From contig NZ_PXNN01000013.1 of the NCBI RefSeq assembly GCF_003007685.1, positions 62,001-126,000 on the forward strand: 64,000 bases of DNA. Direction: 5' to 3'. Under the pieces are notes generated by a model. It did not search any database. It saw only the letters and a program-made list of their open reading frames with translations, and had not been told where the DNA came from. The position numbers and the translations under genes were made by a program. Below, piece by piece: positions 1-8,216 of this stretch (position 1 is its first letter; each line of letters opens with the position of its first letter). Origin of the DNA: Marinobacter halophilus. GTDB taxonomy: Bacteria > Pseudomonadota > Gammaproteobacteria > Pseudomonadales > Oleiphilaceae.

Positions 1-778
1 CATAATATTTATGAAATCTACCTGGTGCAACTCTATATGCGTAATGAGCCACATGATTGTAGTATCTGAATGTTGAATAGAACTGAGAACTGAACATCGA
101 ATTCGTAATATTTTCTTGGTGACGCCTATACCATGAGTTTACACCATAATTAATTTTCACTTTCCCAACTCTAGCGAGTCTTATCCAGGTTAACCATTCA
201 CCATGGTTTTTATAGTCCGTACAGAAACCACCTACACTCTTCAATGTATCTGTATTAAGCAAGATCCCTGTAGAAACAACATAGTTCCAATACATCAATC
301 TGAAATATTTCAATTCCATATTTTTTCTGAATCTTGAAATTTTCTTTCCCCTAACTAATGCGTTTGATGGCTCTAGGCCACGAATATATTTAGCATCACA
401 GAACACCATGGAAGGTCCAGCTGATTCTTCAACGTCCATATTCTTTAGAAAGTAGTGAAACGACTCAACATGCCTCTTTTCAACGACATCATCCTGTCCT
501 AGGATGAAAAAATACTTTGAGTCCACATACTTTAGCGCGTGATTTAAGGAACGCATCAAACCCTGGTTTTTATGGTTCCTTACATATTCAATTCTAGAGT
601 CGTTTACTTGATCCAATAGAGCTTTGAGCTGCCTAGTCTGAACAGCTTCAGAACAATCATCAATGACGAGTATTTTTACATTCGCGTAGGTTTGATCAAC
701 TAAAGAGCGAATATTATACTCAAAGTATTTCATCCCATTATAGAATGGCACCACGATCCAAAAATGCGCGTCGCTCAC
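1..778 (-). CDS. Family 2 glycosyltransferase (3' part missing)
   Basis: Probably adds a sugar to the surface-polysaccharide repeat unit at the inner face of the cytoplasmic membrane. The window edge removes the C-terminus; about 259 codons remain. The start chosen is GTG at 778, with AAAGGA just upstream. The next ATG, at 733, would remove the first beta strand of the fold. GT-A features visible are IVVPFYNG (residues 8-15), LVIDD (37-41) and the metal/nucleotide site GQDD (94-97), followed by a VSTGILLN segment typical of family 2 enzymes. It overlaps the flippase stop by 41 bp, so it belongs to the same minus-strand operon. Codon use is AT-rich like the next two genes. Donor and acceptor sugars cannot be told from sequence. 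Confidence 0.85.
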   Translation of the reverse strand, partial: MSDAHFWIVVPFYNGMKYFEYNIRSLVDQTYANVKILVIDDCSEAVQTRQLKALLDQVNDSRIEYVRNHKNQGLMRSLNHALKYVDSKYFFILGQDDVVEKRHVESFHYFLKNMDVEESAGPSMVFCDAKYIRGLEPSNALVRGKKISRFRKNMELKYFRLMYWNYVVSTGILLNTDTLKSVGGFCTDYKNHGEWLTWIRLARVGKVKINYGVNSWYRRHQENITNSMFSSQFYSTFRYYNHVAHYAYRVAPGRFHKYY

Positions 779-1970
779 AGATATTCCTTTTCAATAAAAT
801 ATAAAAACTTATAGCAGCGCTTCCCAGAATCGATACTGCGAAAACCACCGCAACTGAACTGGAACCCATAGGAGCCGCATAGTAGGTAGCAACGAGATTT
901 GCTAAAGCGAATGGGCCCACAATTTTTGGAACTAGTTTCTGTAAATCTAATGCTTGAAACGTTGCAAAGGCAATAAAGTTTATTGATGAGCCCCAGATAC
1001 AGTAAGAAATTGCTCTGAGTGTACTTTCGGCGCCATCATATTCACTACCGAATATCAGACCGATAACAAATGACGAGTTGAATTGTAGAAACAGAAAAAT
1101 CGGGAGGTATAGAATGCTGAGCGCAAGTATCAGAAAAATTGCACCTGACATTACATTTTTCCCATGTTTTTCTTTCAAGTAAATTTTTCTTTGGTACTGA
1201 AGAAAAACTGGGGAGACGATGGCGAGACCAAGAATAAAAATAGATATTATCTTATATGACGAAACATAATAAGCAATTTCCACTGAGCTTCCATTAAAAT
1301 ACTTCAAAAATAGAACTGGTACATAGTCATATAGCATTGTAAATACTGTCGCTATGAAATATGGCGAGCCGTCCCTGCAGTAGTTTGATATTGAAACATC
1401 TCCAAAACCTTCTTTCAGATTGATCAATGCAGCGAAGGCTATTAGTGAGAAAAACAGAGTAATAATAAAATAAAGAATAATAGCGTGCTCTATTTTTATT
1501 TCGTATTTAAATATCACAAAGGTTACCGAAAGTCTCAAAACTGAAGACCCGATCAAAAAAAATGAATAGGCGGACAACCTATTTAAGGATCTTAAGTAGG
1601 ATGTAAAAATACGATCTTTGACAACTTTCAACAGCCCCGCTTCAAAAAGAATCATAAATACATACAGGCCACTAAAGCTCTGATCACTTTTTGTTAGAAT
1701 TATTAAATATATAGCTATAGATAGAAATGAGAAAACAACAAGTCTAGATTGTAAGTTAGCCCCTGTTCCCAATTGCAGGTGCTTATTTATATAGGTCGCA
1801 TTCCCAAATAGAGCTATATTACATATAGCCGACGATAAAAAAACGAGGTAAAAATATTCACCAATTGCCTCTGGATTAAATGCGCGCACAAAGACAATAG
1901 ATGAAACCATCAAAAAAACGTTATAAATAATCCCAACTAATGAATATGCTACCAATAGTCGGTTCGTCAT
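738..1970 (-). CDS. Polysaccharide repeat-unit flippase, Wzx-like
   Basis: Integral membrane protein of 410 residues with about twelve hydrophobic segments and no large soluble domain. This is the size and topology of O-antigen/capsule flippases of the MOP superfamily. The expected role is to move undecaprenyl-linked repeat units across the inner membrane. It overlaps the upstream acyltransferase by four bases (ATGA) and the downstream glycosyltransferase by 41 bp, indicating one transcript and translational coupling. The gene is strikingly AT-rich compared with the exporter genes at 7-12 kb, as is usual for exchangeable polysaccharide genes. There is no diagnostic motif; the call rests on topology and context. 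Confidence 0.8.
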   Translation of the reverse strand: MTNRLLVAYSLVGIIYNVFLMVSSIVFVRAFNPEAIGEYFYLVFLSSAICNIALFGNATYINKHLQLGTGANLQSRLVVFSFLSIAIYLIILTKSDQSFSGLYVFMILFEAGLLKVVKDRIFTSYLRSLNRLSAYSFFLIGSSVLRLSVTFVIFKYEIKIEHAIILYFIITLFFSLIAFAALINLKEGFGDVSISNYCRDGSPYFIATVFTMLYDYVPVLFLKYFNGSSVEIAYYVSSYKIISIFILGLAIVSPVFLQYQRKIYLKEKHGKNVMSGAIFLILALSILYLPIFLFLQFNSSFVIGLIFGSEYDGAESTLRAISYCIWGSSINFIAFATFQALDLQKLVPKIVGPFALANLVATYYAAPMGSSSVAVVFAVSILGSAAISFYILLKRNICERRAFLDRGAIL

Positions 1971-2518
1971 ATTTTTTTCAACACTCTCGCCGGATTCCCT
2001 GCGGCAATTACATTGCTGGGTATTGACTTCGTCACTACACTTCCCGCACCTATTATGCTATTTTCACCGATTTTAACACCTTTTAATAAAATCACGTTAT
2101 CGCCTAGAAAAACGTTATCCCCCATTTTAACCGGGCTTGATATTGCTCTCGCTGTTGAACGAGAGATATCTAATGAATGGAAATCTGAATCGTAGATCCT
2201 TACATTATTGCCTATTAAACAACGCTTTCCGATCGTTATTTCGGAAGTGGCGATAAATGCAACATTATTCCCGATGCAAGTACCCTGCCCTATAGATATC
2301 TTAGCTAGTTTACCTCTTGTTTCGATGTATGACGGCGAAAAAAAGTCGATAGAAGAAGGATTTCCGATCTTCACGTCTGCCTCAATATTAACATTCTCCC
2401 ATCTCGACCTAATAAGAATGGGTTGCCTCGAAACAGTCAAGTATTTTTTTATTCCAACCCCATCGGATAAGAAATAGAAAGGAAGGAATAAGATATTTAG
2501 TACCACCCGCTTAATCAT
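1967..2518 (-). CDS. Hexapeptide-repeat acyltransferase (WbbJ/MAT-like)
   Basis: Left-handed beta-helix acyltransferase of 183 residues that probably O-acetylates a polysaccharide sugar using acetyl-CoA. After a hydrophobic N-terminus (FLPFYFLSDGVG) come hexapeptide repeats such as IGNNVAFIATSEITIGKRCLIGNNVRI, the usual loop with DSDFHSLD, and the C-terminal block IIGAGSVVTKSIPSNVIAAGNPARVLKKI. Start is ATG at 2518. It overlaps the flippase by ATGA. Distinct from the N-acetyltransferase at 4040-4501, which has a different N-terminus. The acceptor is unknown. AT-rich like its downstream neighbours. Confidence 0.85.
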   Translation of the reverse strand: MIKRVVLNILFLPFYFLSDGVGIKKYLTVSRQPILIRSRWENVNIEADVKIGNPSSIDFFSPSYIETRGKLAKISIGQGTCIGNNVAFIATSEITIGKRCLIGNNVRIYDSDFHSLDISRSTARAISSPVKMGDNVFLGDNVILLKGVKIGENSIIGAGSVVTKSIPSNVIAAGNPARVLKKI

Positions 2519-2924
2519 TCATGTTCCAACTATTTTAATTCCGAGATATTGATAAAATTGAATACCATCCGAGTACGTTCACTTTACAATTTCACCGCGT
2601 ACCGCCGGTTTGATATAGGCCTAGTGCGATTCATTCGCAGGCGCGGACCATTACTCAATCAGGGGTTACAGATTGTAGTCACTAATCTTAGTTGTCGAAT
2701 GCTCTTGGCATAGCCACAATGTTATCTTTTGCGATAACCTAAGGGTATTTAATGTACAATGACACTACATGGCTATGCAGTAGTTGCTTTTTTGCTTTCC
2801 TGGGTAGCTGTACTAGCTAGCTCCTCAGAGACAGCACTTTTCCCACATTAGCGATTGATCTAGTTCGTTTGGCAATGATGGTATTAAAGCAGGTTTTCCA
2901 AGATTAATTATGGGCTTATTTGAT
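2519..2924. other. 406-bp non-coding gap inside the polysaccharide locus
   Basis: No open frame with recognisable protein similarity and no obvious tRNA or intrinsic terminator. It separates the dTDP-sugar block, whose genes overlap one another, from the AT-rich flippase/transferase block. The base composition changes across it. It may be a recombination scar or carry a promoter for the downstream genes; I could not define either. Confidence 0.4.
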
Positions 2925-4040
2925 TTATCGGAAAGAGTTTACCGCTTGAATTACCGCCTCGACATCACTCTTAATCAAGGTTGGCCCTATGGGAAGGCTC
3001 AATATTTGCTCGTGTATTAGCTCACTAATTGGGTAACTCTGAACACACCACTCGTGATACGCCTCCTGTTTATGCGGTGGTATCGGGTAATGAATCAGCG
3101 TTTTAATCCCTTTCCGCTCTAGATGTTTTCGTAACATTTCACGGTGTTGACAGCGAACGACAAACAGGTGCCACACATGCGTACTTAGAATCTTTTGACG
3201 AGTATTGCTCTGCAAGGGAAGGCATATTTCTGTATTTGAAATTCCGTTTAAATAAGCATCTGCCACACTGCGACGGTGTGCTATTTCGTCTTCCAAGTAC
3301 CTTAGTTTTACCCTCAGCATAGCTGCTTGAATTTCATCCAGGCGACTGTTTATCCCTTGATACAAATTTTGATACTTCTCATGACTACCGTAGTTTGCTA
3401 ATGCCCTAATAGTTTTCGCTAGTTCTTGATCGTCGGTAGTAACAGCTCCTGCGTCCCCTAACGCGCCGAGGTTTTTACCTGGATAAAAACTGAAACCGGC
3501 AGCGTGTCCCCAGCTACCGGCTTTTCGGCTGTCTATGGAAGCTCCGTGCGCCTGAGCAGAATCTTCCAGTACTAGCAGGCCGTGCTCTTCTGCCAATCGC
3601 ATCAATTCCGGCATGGGGGATATCTGGCCATAGAGATGCACAGCAACAATGGCTTTAGTTCTAGGAGTAATAGCCGAAGCCGCTTTTTCGCTGCACAAAT
3701 TGAATGACACTTCGTCCGGCTCTACCAATACAGGCTTCAACCGGTTTTCTGTTATCGCCAGTATGCTCGCGATATACGTGTTCGCTGGAACGATCACTTC
3801 ATCGCCCTCGTTAAGCATACCCATCTCTTTCCAGGCCCTAAGGGTTAGGATAAGCGCATCGAGGCCGTTCGCTACGCCAATACAGTGCTTACTGCCGCAG
3901 TATTCGGCGAACTCTTCTTCAAAGGCCCTAACTTCGGTGCCCTGAATGTACCACCCGGAGTCTATGACGCGAGTGGCTGCGTCTGCTAGCTCGTCCCGGT
4001 ATTGGGCGTTAATTGCCTTTAAATCTAGAAAGGGAACCAT
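2925..4040 (-). CDS. fdtB: dTDP-3-keto-6-deoxyhexose 3-aminotransferase (FdtB/QdtB type)
   Basis: PLP-dependent DegT/DnrJ/EryC1/StrS sugar aminotransferase of 371 residues, the normal family length. Lys189 in [15 protein letters not shown] is the predicted Schiff-base lysine and Asp160 in [10 protein letters not shown] the pyridine-nitrogen partner. With the ketoisomerase and N-acetyltransferase just upstream it should convert dTDP-3-keto-6-deoxyhexose to the 3-amino sugar, using glutamate as amino donor. Its start overlaps the stop of the acetyltransferase gene (TAATG), so translation is probably coupled. The fdt rather than qdt name follows from the ketoisomerase residues discussed at 4498-4899. 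It is the last gene before the 406-bp gap. Confidence 0.85.
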   Translation of the reverse strand: MVPFLDLKAINAQYRDELADAATRVIDSGWYIQGTEVRAFEEEFAEYCGSKHCIGVANGLDALILTLRAWKEMGMLNEGDEVIVPANTYIASILAITENRLKPVLVEPDEVSFNLCSEKAASAITPRTKAIVAVHLYGQISPMPELMRLAEEHGLLVLEDSAQAHGASIDSRKAGSWGHAAGFSFYPGKNLGALGDAGAVTTDDQELAKTIRALANYGSHEKYQNLYQGINSRLDEIQAAMLRVKLRYLEDEIAHRRSVADAYLNGISNTEICLPLQSNTRQKILSTHVWHLFVVRCQHREMLRKHLERKGIKTLIHYPIPPHKQEAYHEWCVQSYPISELIHEQILSLPIGPTLIKSDVEAVIQAVNSFR

Positions 4041-4501
4041 TATTCAATATACCTAATGACTTTCGCTGGATTACCTGCTATCACCGCTTTTGCTGGGACA
4101 TTTTTTGTCACCACAGCTCCTGCACCAATCATCGCGCTCTCTCCAATTTGAATACCTGGAAGAAGGGTTGCATTGGCTCCAATGCTTGCGTTGCGCTTGA
4201 TGGTCACGCCCAAGAAACGTTTAGGGTATTCTTTGGACCGTGGGTATGGATCGTTCGTTAATGTTACATTCGGGCCAATGAATACATCATCTTCTACTCT
4301 TGTGCCATCCCACAATTGGACACCGGATTTTATTGTCACTCTGTCGCCAACCACTACATCGCCCTCAATTAACGTTTGAGCGCATATATTGCAACCTTGA
4401 CCGATGGTGGCGCCTTTGAGTATGACAACAAACTGCCAGACTTTGGTACCTTCACCTATGGAACATTCGGCTACGTCTGCCAGCGGGTGGATATAGTTCA
4501 T
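4040..4501 (-). CDS. fdtC: dTDP-3-amino-3,6-dideoxyhexose N-acetyltransferase (FdtC/QdtC type)
   Basis: Trimeric left-handed beta-helix N-acetyltransferase of 153 residues. The opening [27 protein letters not shown] and the repeats [25 protein letters not shown] and [15 protein letters not shown] are typical of QdtC/FdtC/WbbJ-like enzymes acting on nucleotide-linked 3-amino sugars. It would acetylate the product of the neighbouring aminotransferase with acetyl-CoA. It overlaps the ketoisomerase gene by ATGA and the aminotransferase gene by one base, placing it firmly in the same pathway operon. Substrate stereochemistry is inferred from the ketoisomerase, not from this protein. Confidence 0.85.
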   Translation of the reverse strand: MNYIHPLADVAECSIGEGTKVWQFVVILKGATIGQGCNICAQTLIEGDVVVGDRVTIKSGVQLWDGTRVEDDVFIGPNVTLTNDPYPRSKEYPKRFLGVTIKRNASIGANATLLPGIQIGESAMIGAGAVVTKNVPAKAVIAGNPAKVIRYIE

Positions 4502-4899
4502 TGGTTTACCTGCTTCAGGAACTCTTCGTAATCTCGTATGTAATCAGATTCGTCGTAGTGTTCACTTGCAAGAACGAGGAGAACACAGTCTGGGCTAAAG
4601 TTGTGCATTTCATGCCAGACCATTGGTTCAATCAAGATGCCTTTTGTAGGTGAGTTCATCACTACTTCTACTTTTGTATTGCCATCATTCAGTAGCATCG
4701 TGCATTTTCCTGCAACACAAACTGCCAATTGCTGCAGAACTTTGTGGGCGTGGAACCCACGTGCGACATTTGATTCGCTTCCGTAAATGTAATACACACG
4801 CTGGATAGGGAAAGGCGTATTGTTATTTGCTTCAATAGCAACGAGGCTTCCTCGATCATCACCCAATCTTCTGAAATCAAACATTTTGACGAAAGTCAT
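4498..4899 (-). CDS. fdtA: dTDP-4-keto-6-deoxyglucose 3,4-ketoisomerase (FdtA-like cupin)
   Basis: Small cupin of 133 residues with the WxcM/FdtA/QdtA signature RGFHAHK (His50, His52) and VWHEMHNF (residues 94-101). It shifts the keto group of dTDP-4-keto-6-deoxyglucose from C4 to C3, ahead of transamination. As I remember published work on QdtA, a Tyr/Arg pair at two positions gives the gluco product (Qui3N route) and an Arg/His pair gives the galacto product (Fuc3N route). Here the aligned residues appear to be Arg16 (DDRGSL) and His96 (VWHEM), so FdtA activity is inferred. Start at 4899 overlaps the rmlA stop (ATGA). Confidence 0.85.
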   Translation of the reverse strand: MTFVKMFDFRRLGDDRGSLVAIEANNNTPFPIQRVYYIYGSESNVARGFHAHKVLQQLAVCVAGKCTMLLNDGNTKVEVVMNSPTKGILIEPMVWHEMHNFSPDCVLLVLASEHYDESDYIRDYEEFLKQVNQ

Positions 4900-5780
4900 T
4901 GTGTCGCATCCCTTATCAGATCTGCAAGATATTCGCCATAACCGTTCTTTTTAAGTTGGTCTGCCTGTGTTTTCATTTGTTCAGCTGTTAACCATTTCTG
5001 GTTGAAGGCAATTTCTTCAAGGCAGGCAATTTTGTAACCCTGCCGTTTTTCGATTGTTTCCACAAATTGAGCAGCTTCCAGCAGGCTTTCGTGGGTACCA
5101 GTATCCAGCCAAGCGAACCCCCGCCCCAACAATTCCACGCTAAGCTTACTTTGTTCCAGATAGGCGCGGTTTACGCAGGTAATTTCGAGTTCACCCCGAT
5201 GGCTAGGCTCTATTTTTTTTGCAATATCCACAACACAGTTGTCGTAGAAGTAGAGGCCGGTTACTGCGTAATAGGATTTCGGGTTTTCCGGCTTTTCTTC
5301 AATGGACACGGCTTTGAAACTTTCATCAAACTCCACAACCCCGAAACGTTCGGGGTCTTTAACCTGATAGCCGAAGATGGTAGCCCCGCCCTGCTCTTCT
5401 GTCTTTCGCACCGCTTCGCGCAGTTTTGGGGTAAAGCCTTGACCGTAGAATATGTTGTCACCCAGTACTAGGCACACGCTGTCATTTCCGATGAAATCTT
5501 CACCAATGATAAAGGCCTGCGCAAGGCCATCTGGGCTCGGCTGTACTTCGTACCTGAGACTAATGCCAAACTGTTCGCCGTTACCTAAAGCGCGCTTGAA
5601 GCCAGCCTGATCTTCAGGAGTGGTGATGACGAGAATGTCTCGGATGCCCGCCAACATGAGTACCGACAGCGGGTAGTAGATCATGGGTTTGTCGTACACT
5701 GGCAGAAGTTGTTTGGAGGTGCCGAGTGTTATGGGGTAGAGGCGGGTGCCGGAGCCGCCTGCCAGGATTATGCCTTTCAC
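4896..5780 (-). CDS. rmlA: Glucose-1-phosphate thymidylyltransferase RmlA
   Basis: Makes dTDP-glucose from dTTP and glucose-1-phosphate, the entry step for dTDP-deoxysugars. The 294 residues are full length. The nucleotide-binding signature GGSGTRLYP is at residues 9-17, followed by [18 protein letters not shown], and [11 protein letters not shown] marks the catalytic metal site. It overlaps the ketoisomerase gene by four bases and follows rmlB after 80 bp. No rmlC or rmlD is in the window, so within this locus the pathway leaves the rhamnose route at the 4-keto intermediate and goes to a 3-amino sugar instead. Confidence 0.97.
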   Translation of the reverse strand: MKGIILAGGSGTRLYPITLGTSKQLLPVYDKPMIYYPLSVLMLAGIRDILVITTPEDQAGFKRALGNGEQFGISLRYEVQPSPDGLAQAFIIGEDFIGNDSVCLVLGDNIFYGQGFTPKLREAVRKTEEQGGATIFGYQVKDPERFGVVEFDESFKAVSIEEKPENPKSYYAVTGLYFYDNCVVDIAKKIEPSHRGELEITCVNRAYLEQSKLSVELLGRGFAWLDTGTHESLLEAAQFVETIEKRQGYKIACLEEIAFNQKWLTAEQMKTQADQLKKNGYGEYLADLIRDATQ

Positions 5781-5860
5781 TTGCTCTCCTTGGGTAGTGT
5801 AGGGTCTGTCTGCGTTGGGACAGCCCCCGTCGATGCTTTGGAGCCTGAGTCAAAAAATAC

Positions 5861-6934
5861 TTAGCTGGTTACGCCCAGGCGTTCTCTTTGGTAACTGCCA
5901 TCTTGTACTCGTTGGCACCAGTCGAGATTGTTGAGGTACCACTGGACGGTTTTGCGGATGCCGGTTTCGAAGATTTCTTCCGGAGCCCAGCCGAGTTCTT
6001 TCTGGATTTTGCTTGCGTCTATGGCGTAGCGCATGTCGTGGCCGGGGCGGTCTTTTACGTTACTGATTAGGTCCCGATAGCTCCGTTCCTGCGGGCGGAG
6101 TTCCTGGAGGATGTCGCAGATGGTGTGCACAACTTCGAGGTTCTGTTTTTCGTTGTGGCCGCCGATGTTGTAGGTTTCGCCGGACTTGCCTTTGGTAACG
6201 ACTTTATAAAGTGCGCGGGCGTGGTCTTCTACATACAGCCAGTCGCGGATTTGGTCGCCTTTGCCATATACGGGGAGCGGCTTGCCGTCCAAGGCGTTTA
6301 GGATCATTAACGGGATGAGCTTTTCCGGGAAGTGGTATGGGCCGTAATTGTTGCTGCAGTTGGTTACCATTACTGGCAGGCCGTAGGTACGCTGCCAGGC
6401 GCGTACCAAGTGGTCTGAGCTGGCTTTGCTGGCCGAGTATGGGCTGCTTGGGGCGTAGGCCGTTTGTTCGGTAAACAGGTGCTCTTCCGCATGGGCTGTT
6501 TCGATTGGGTGCGGGAGGTCGCCGTAGACTTCGTCTGTGCTGATGTGGTGGAAGCGGAAGTTGGCTTTCTTTTCGGCTTCCAGCGCCTGCCAGTATTGGC
6601 GCGTGGCTTCCAGCAGGGTGTAAGTGCCTACGATGTTGGTTTCGATGAAGTCTGCCGGGCCGTCTATGGAGCGGTCTACGTGACTTTCTGCGGCCAGGTG
6701 CATGATGGCGTCTGGCTGGTGTTGGGCCAGTACGCGGTCTACTTCGGCGCGGTTGCAGATGTCTACTTGTTCGAAGGTGTAGCGGGAGTTATCGCTGACT
6801 TCCGCCAGGCTGTCGAGGTTGCCGGCGTAGGTTAGTTTGTCTAGGTTGACCACTTCATCGTTGGTGTTGGTGATGATGTGGCGGATTACGGCGGAGCCTA
6901 TGAAGCCGGCGCCGCCGGTGACTAGGAGTTTCAT
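5861..6934 (-). CDS. rmlB: dTDP-glucose 4,6-dehydratase RmlB
   Basis: Extended short-chain dehydrogenase of 357 residues that makes dTDP-4-keto-6-deoxyglucose. The NAD-binding motif TGGAGFIGS is at residues 6-14. The catalytic residues are Thr133-Asp134-Glu135 in STDEVYG and Tyr166/Lys170 in YSASK. The C-terminal part carries [19 protein letters not shown]. Followed by rmlA and preceded by wzz, with a family-A repeat in the gap. The gene is standard in length and motifs, and its composition matches the exporter genes rather than the AT-rich distal block. Confidence 0.97.
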   Translation of the reverse strand: MKLLVTGGAGFIGSAVIRHIITNTNDEVVNLDKLTYAGNLDSLAEVSDNSRYTFEQVDICNRAEVDRVLAQHQPDAIMHLAAESHVDRSIDGPADFIETNIVGTYTLLEATRQYWQALEAEKKANFRFHHISTDEVYGDLPHPIETAHAEEHLFTEQTAYAPSSPYSASKASSDHLVRAWQRTYGLPVMVTNCSNNYGPYHFPEKLIPLMILNALDGKPLPVYGKGDQIRDWLYVEDHARALYKVVTKGKSGETYNIGGHNEKQNLEVVHTICDILQELRPQERSYRDLISNVKDRPGHDMRYAIDASKIQKELGWAPEEIFETGIRKTVQWYLNNLDWCQRVQDGSYQRERLGVTS

Positions 6935-6979
6935 TTTGGTGCTGTACTCGGCTTTTGAGATCGTCGCCTGCAGAAGGGT

Positions 6980-7005
6980 GGGGTCTGACCCTTAGGTCAG
7001 ACCCC
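6980..7005. repeat. Family-A REP, short form (copy 1)
   Basis: Perfect 11-bp stem GGGGTCTGACC / GGTCAGACCCC around the loop CTTA, between wzz and rmlB. First of 14 copies of this palindrome in the window; the others lie in intergenic spaces or touch gene ends. Confidence 0.9.
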
Positions 7006-7059
7006 TTTGCAGACTGCTTGGCTTGGAGTTTTTGCTGGTGATTGCCGCTGGCTTTGGAT

Positions 7060-7089
7060 GGGGTCTGACCCCGTTCGGGGTCAGACCCC
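7060..7089. repeat. Family-A REP, short form (copy 2), supplies the wzz stop
   Basis: Perfect 13-bp stem GGGGTCTGACCCC / GGGGTCAGACCCC around GTTC. Its right arm contains the last codons and stop of wzz on the minus strand (AAA GGG GTC TGA), so this repeat, rather than ancestral coding sequence, sets the C-terminus of Wzz. Confidence 0.9.
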
Positions 7090-8034
7090 TTTTGTAGCCT
7101 GCTCAGGTTCTACTTTGCCGGAGCGGATGAAGGCTATGAGGAATACGGTGAAAATACCTAGCATTCCTCCGAGCATGGTGGCGACTATGGCTATCAGGGC
7201 GCGTTTAGGTTCGCTTTTCTCTTGGGGCGCTACGGCTGGGTCTACGGTTTTGAATACGTATTCACGCTGGGCATTAGCCAGCATTACCGTTCGGGTTTCT
7301 TGCTCAATCAGCTGATAGAATACTTGCTGCATGCCGGCAATGTTAGTTTGGCGCAGTTTGTCTTCTAGGTAGGCGATGCTGGCTTCGGCTTCTTGTACAT
7401 CCTGGGTGCGCATGTGTTCGTTGATGTCTTGCACCAGTTTTTCTACCCAGTCTCTCGCGGCTACCGGGGAGAGGCTTTTGATGCTTACGGTGACCATGCC
7501 GGTGTCTTTGTTGTCGCTTACGCCTAACAGGCCACGGAATTCCTTTACCAGATCCCAGTCTGTGGGCTTTAGACTTTCGCCATCTTCATCAATTTGCCAC
7601 TCGCCGTTTTCCGGGTTGTAAACATCTTGGTCTAGTATCCAGCGCTCGCTGGTCATATTCCAGGCTTTGGCGGCCATGAGGGGGACCGCTAGGTCATGAC
7701 GGCGTATGAAATCTGTCAGGAAGGCTCGGGATTTCAGGGTTTCTTTGGCCAGTACGGTTTTGTTGGCACCGCCTCCGCCGCCCAAGTTAACGCCGGCTAA
7801 GCTGGCCAGGCCACTGAGCTGGCCGCTGATTCGGCTGCCGCCTTCGTTTTGGGCTGGGGCTAGCAGGGCGCTGGCTTGGTAGATGTTGGGCTGGTTTAGG
7901 GCGTAGAAGACGCCTGCGGCGGCGAAGACGATCGTAAATAGGATGATGATCCATTTGCCTCGCCATAGGGTGGCGAAGAGTTCTCTTAGGTCTATTTCGT
8001 CGTCTGGGTAATGTGTTGTGGTTGGTTCGGCCAC
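7081..8034 (-). CDS. wzz: Polysaccharide chain-length determinant Wzz
   Basis: Inner-membrane polysaccharide co-polymerase of 317 residues that sets chain length with the Wzy polymerase. The N-terminal Wzz domain starts DEIDLRELFATLWRGKW, with TM1 at about residues 30-48 and TM2 near 282-306 (ALIAIVATMLGGMLGIFTVF). The periplasmic part between them is helical. There is no C-terminal BY-kinase domain, so it is the short O-antigen/capsule type. A glycine-rich loop, LGGGGGANK, sits at about residues 87-95. The last three residues and the stop are encoded by a family-A palindrome, so the native tail may have been replaced. Confidence 0.93.
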   Translation of the reverse strand: MAEPTTTHYPDDEIDLRELFATLWRGKWIIILFTIVFAAAGVFYALNQPNIYQASALLAPAQNEGGSRISGQLSGLASLAGVNLGGGGGANKTVLAKETLKSRAFLTDFIRRHDLAVPLMAAKAWNMTSERWILDQDVYNPENGEWQIDEDGESLKPTDWDLVKEFRGLLGVSDNKDTGMVTVSIKSLSPVAARDWVEKLVQDINEHMRTQDVQEAEASIAYLEDKLRQTNIAGMQQVFYQLIEQETRTVMLANAQREYVFKTVDPAVAPQEKSEPKRALIAIVATMLGGMLGIFTVFLIAFIRSGKVEPEQATKGV

Positions 8035-8069
8035 GGATATTGTTCCTTGGTTTAGCTTGGGTGCCTGGT

Positions 8070-8180
8070 GGGTCTGACCGCGTAGGGTCAGACCCTGGCC
8101 GTTTGTTTGTTCGGCCGCGATTTTCGTGCCTTTGTCTGGTTTAGTGCCTGATGGGTCTGCCCCCTTTCGGGGTCAGACCC
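8070..8180. repeat. Two family-A REPs in a tandem block (copies 3 and 4)
   Basis: Copy 3 is at 8070-8095 and copy 4 at 8153-8180. Both are followed by TGGCCG and preceded by a TTTAG...GTGCCTG stretch, so a unit of about 85 bp seems to have been duplicated. They fill most of the wza-like/wzz gap. Copy 4 has a mismatch in its left arm (TCTGCCCC). Confidence 0.85.
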
Positions 8181-8216
8181 TGGCCGACCGAGGCTGGCCG
8201 GCGGCTCGCGTTCGGG

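Noticed and set aside
2795-2825. CTGGGTAGCTGT resembling part of a JUMPStart/ops element
   Set aside because: It is on the plus strand, opposite to the operon, lacks GGCGGTAGCG, and lies inside the locus rather than in its leader.
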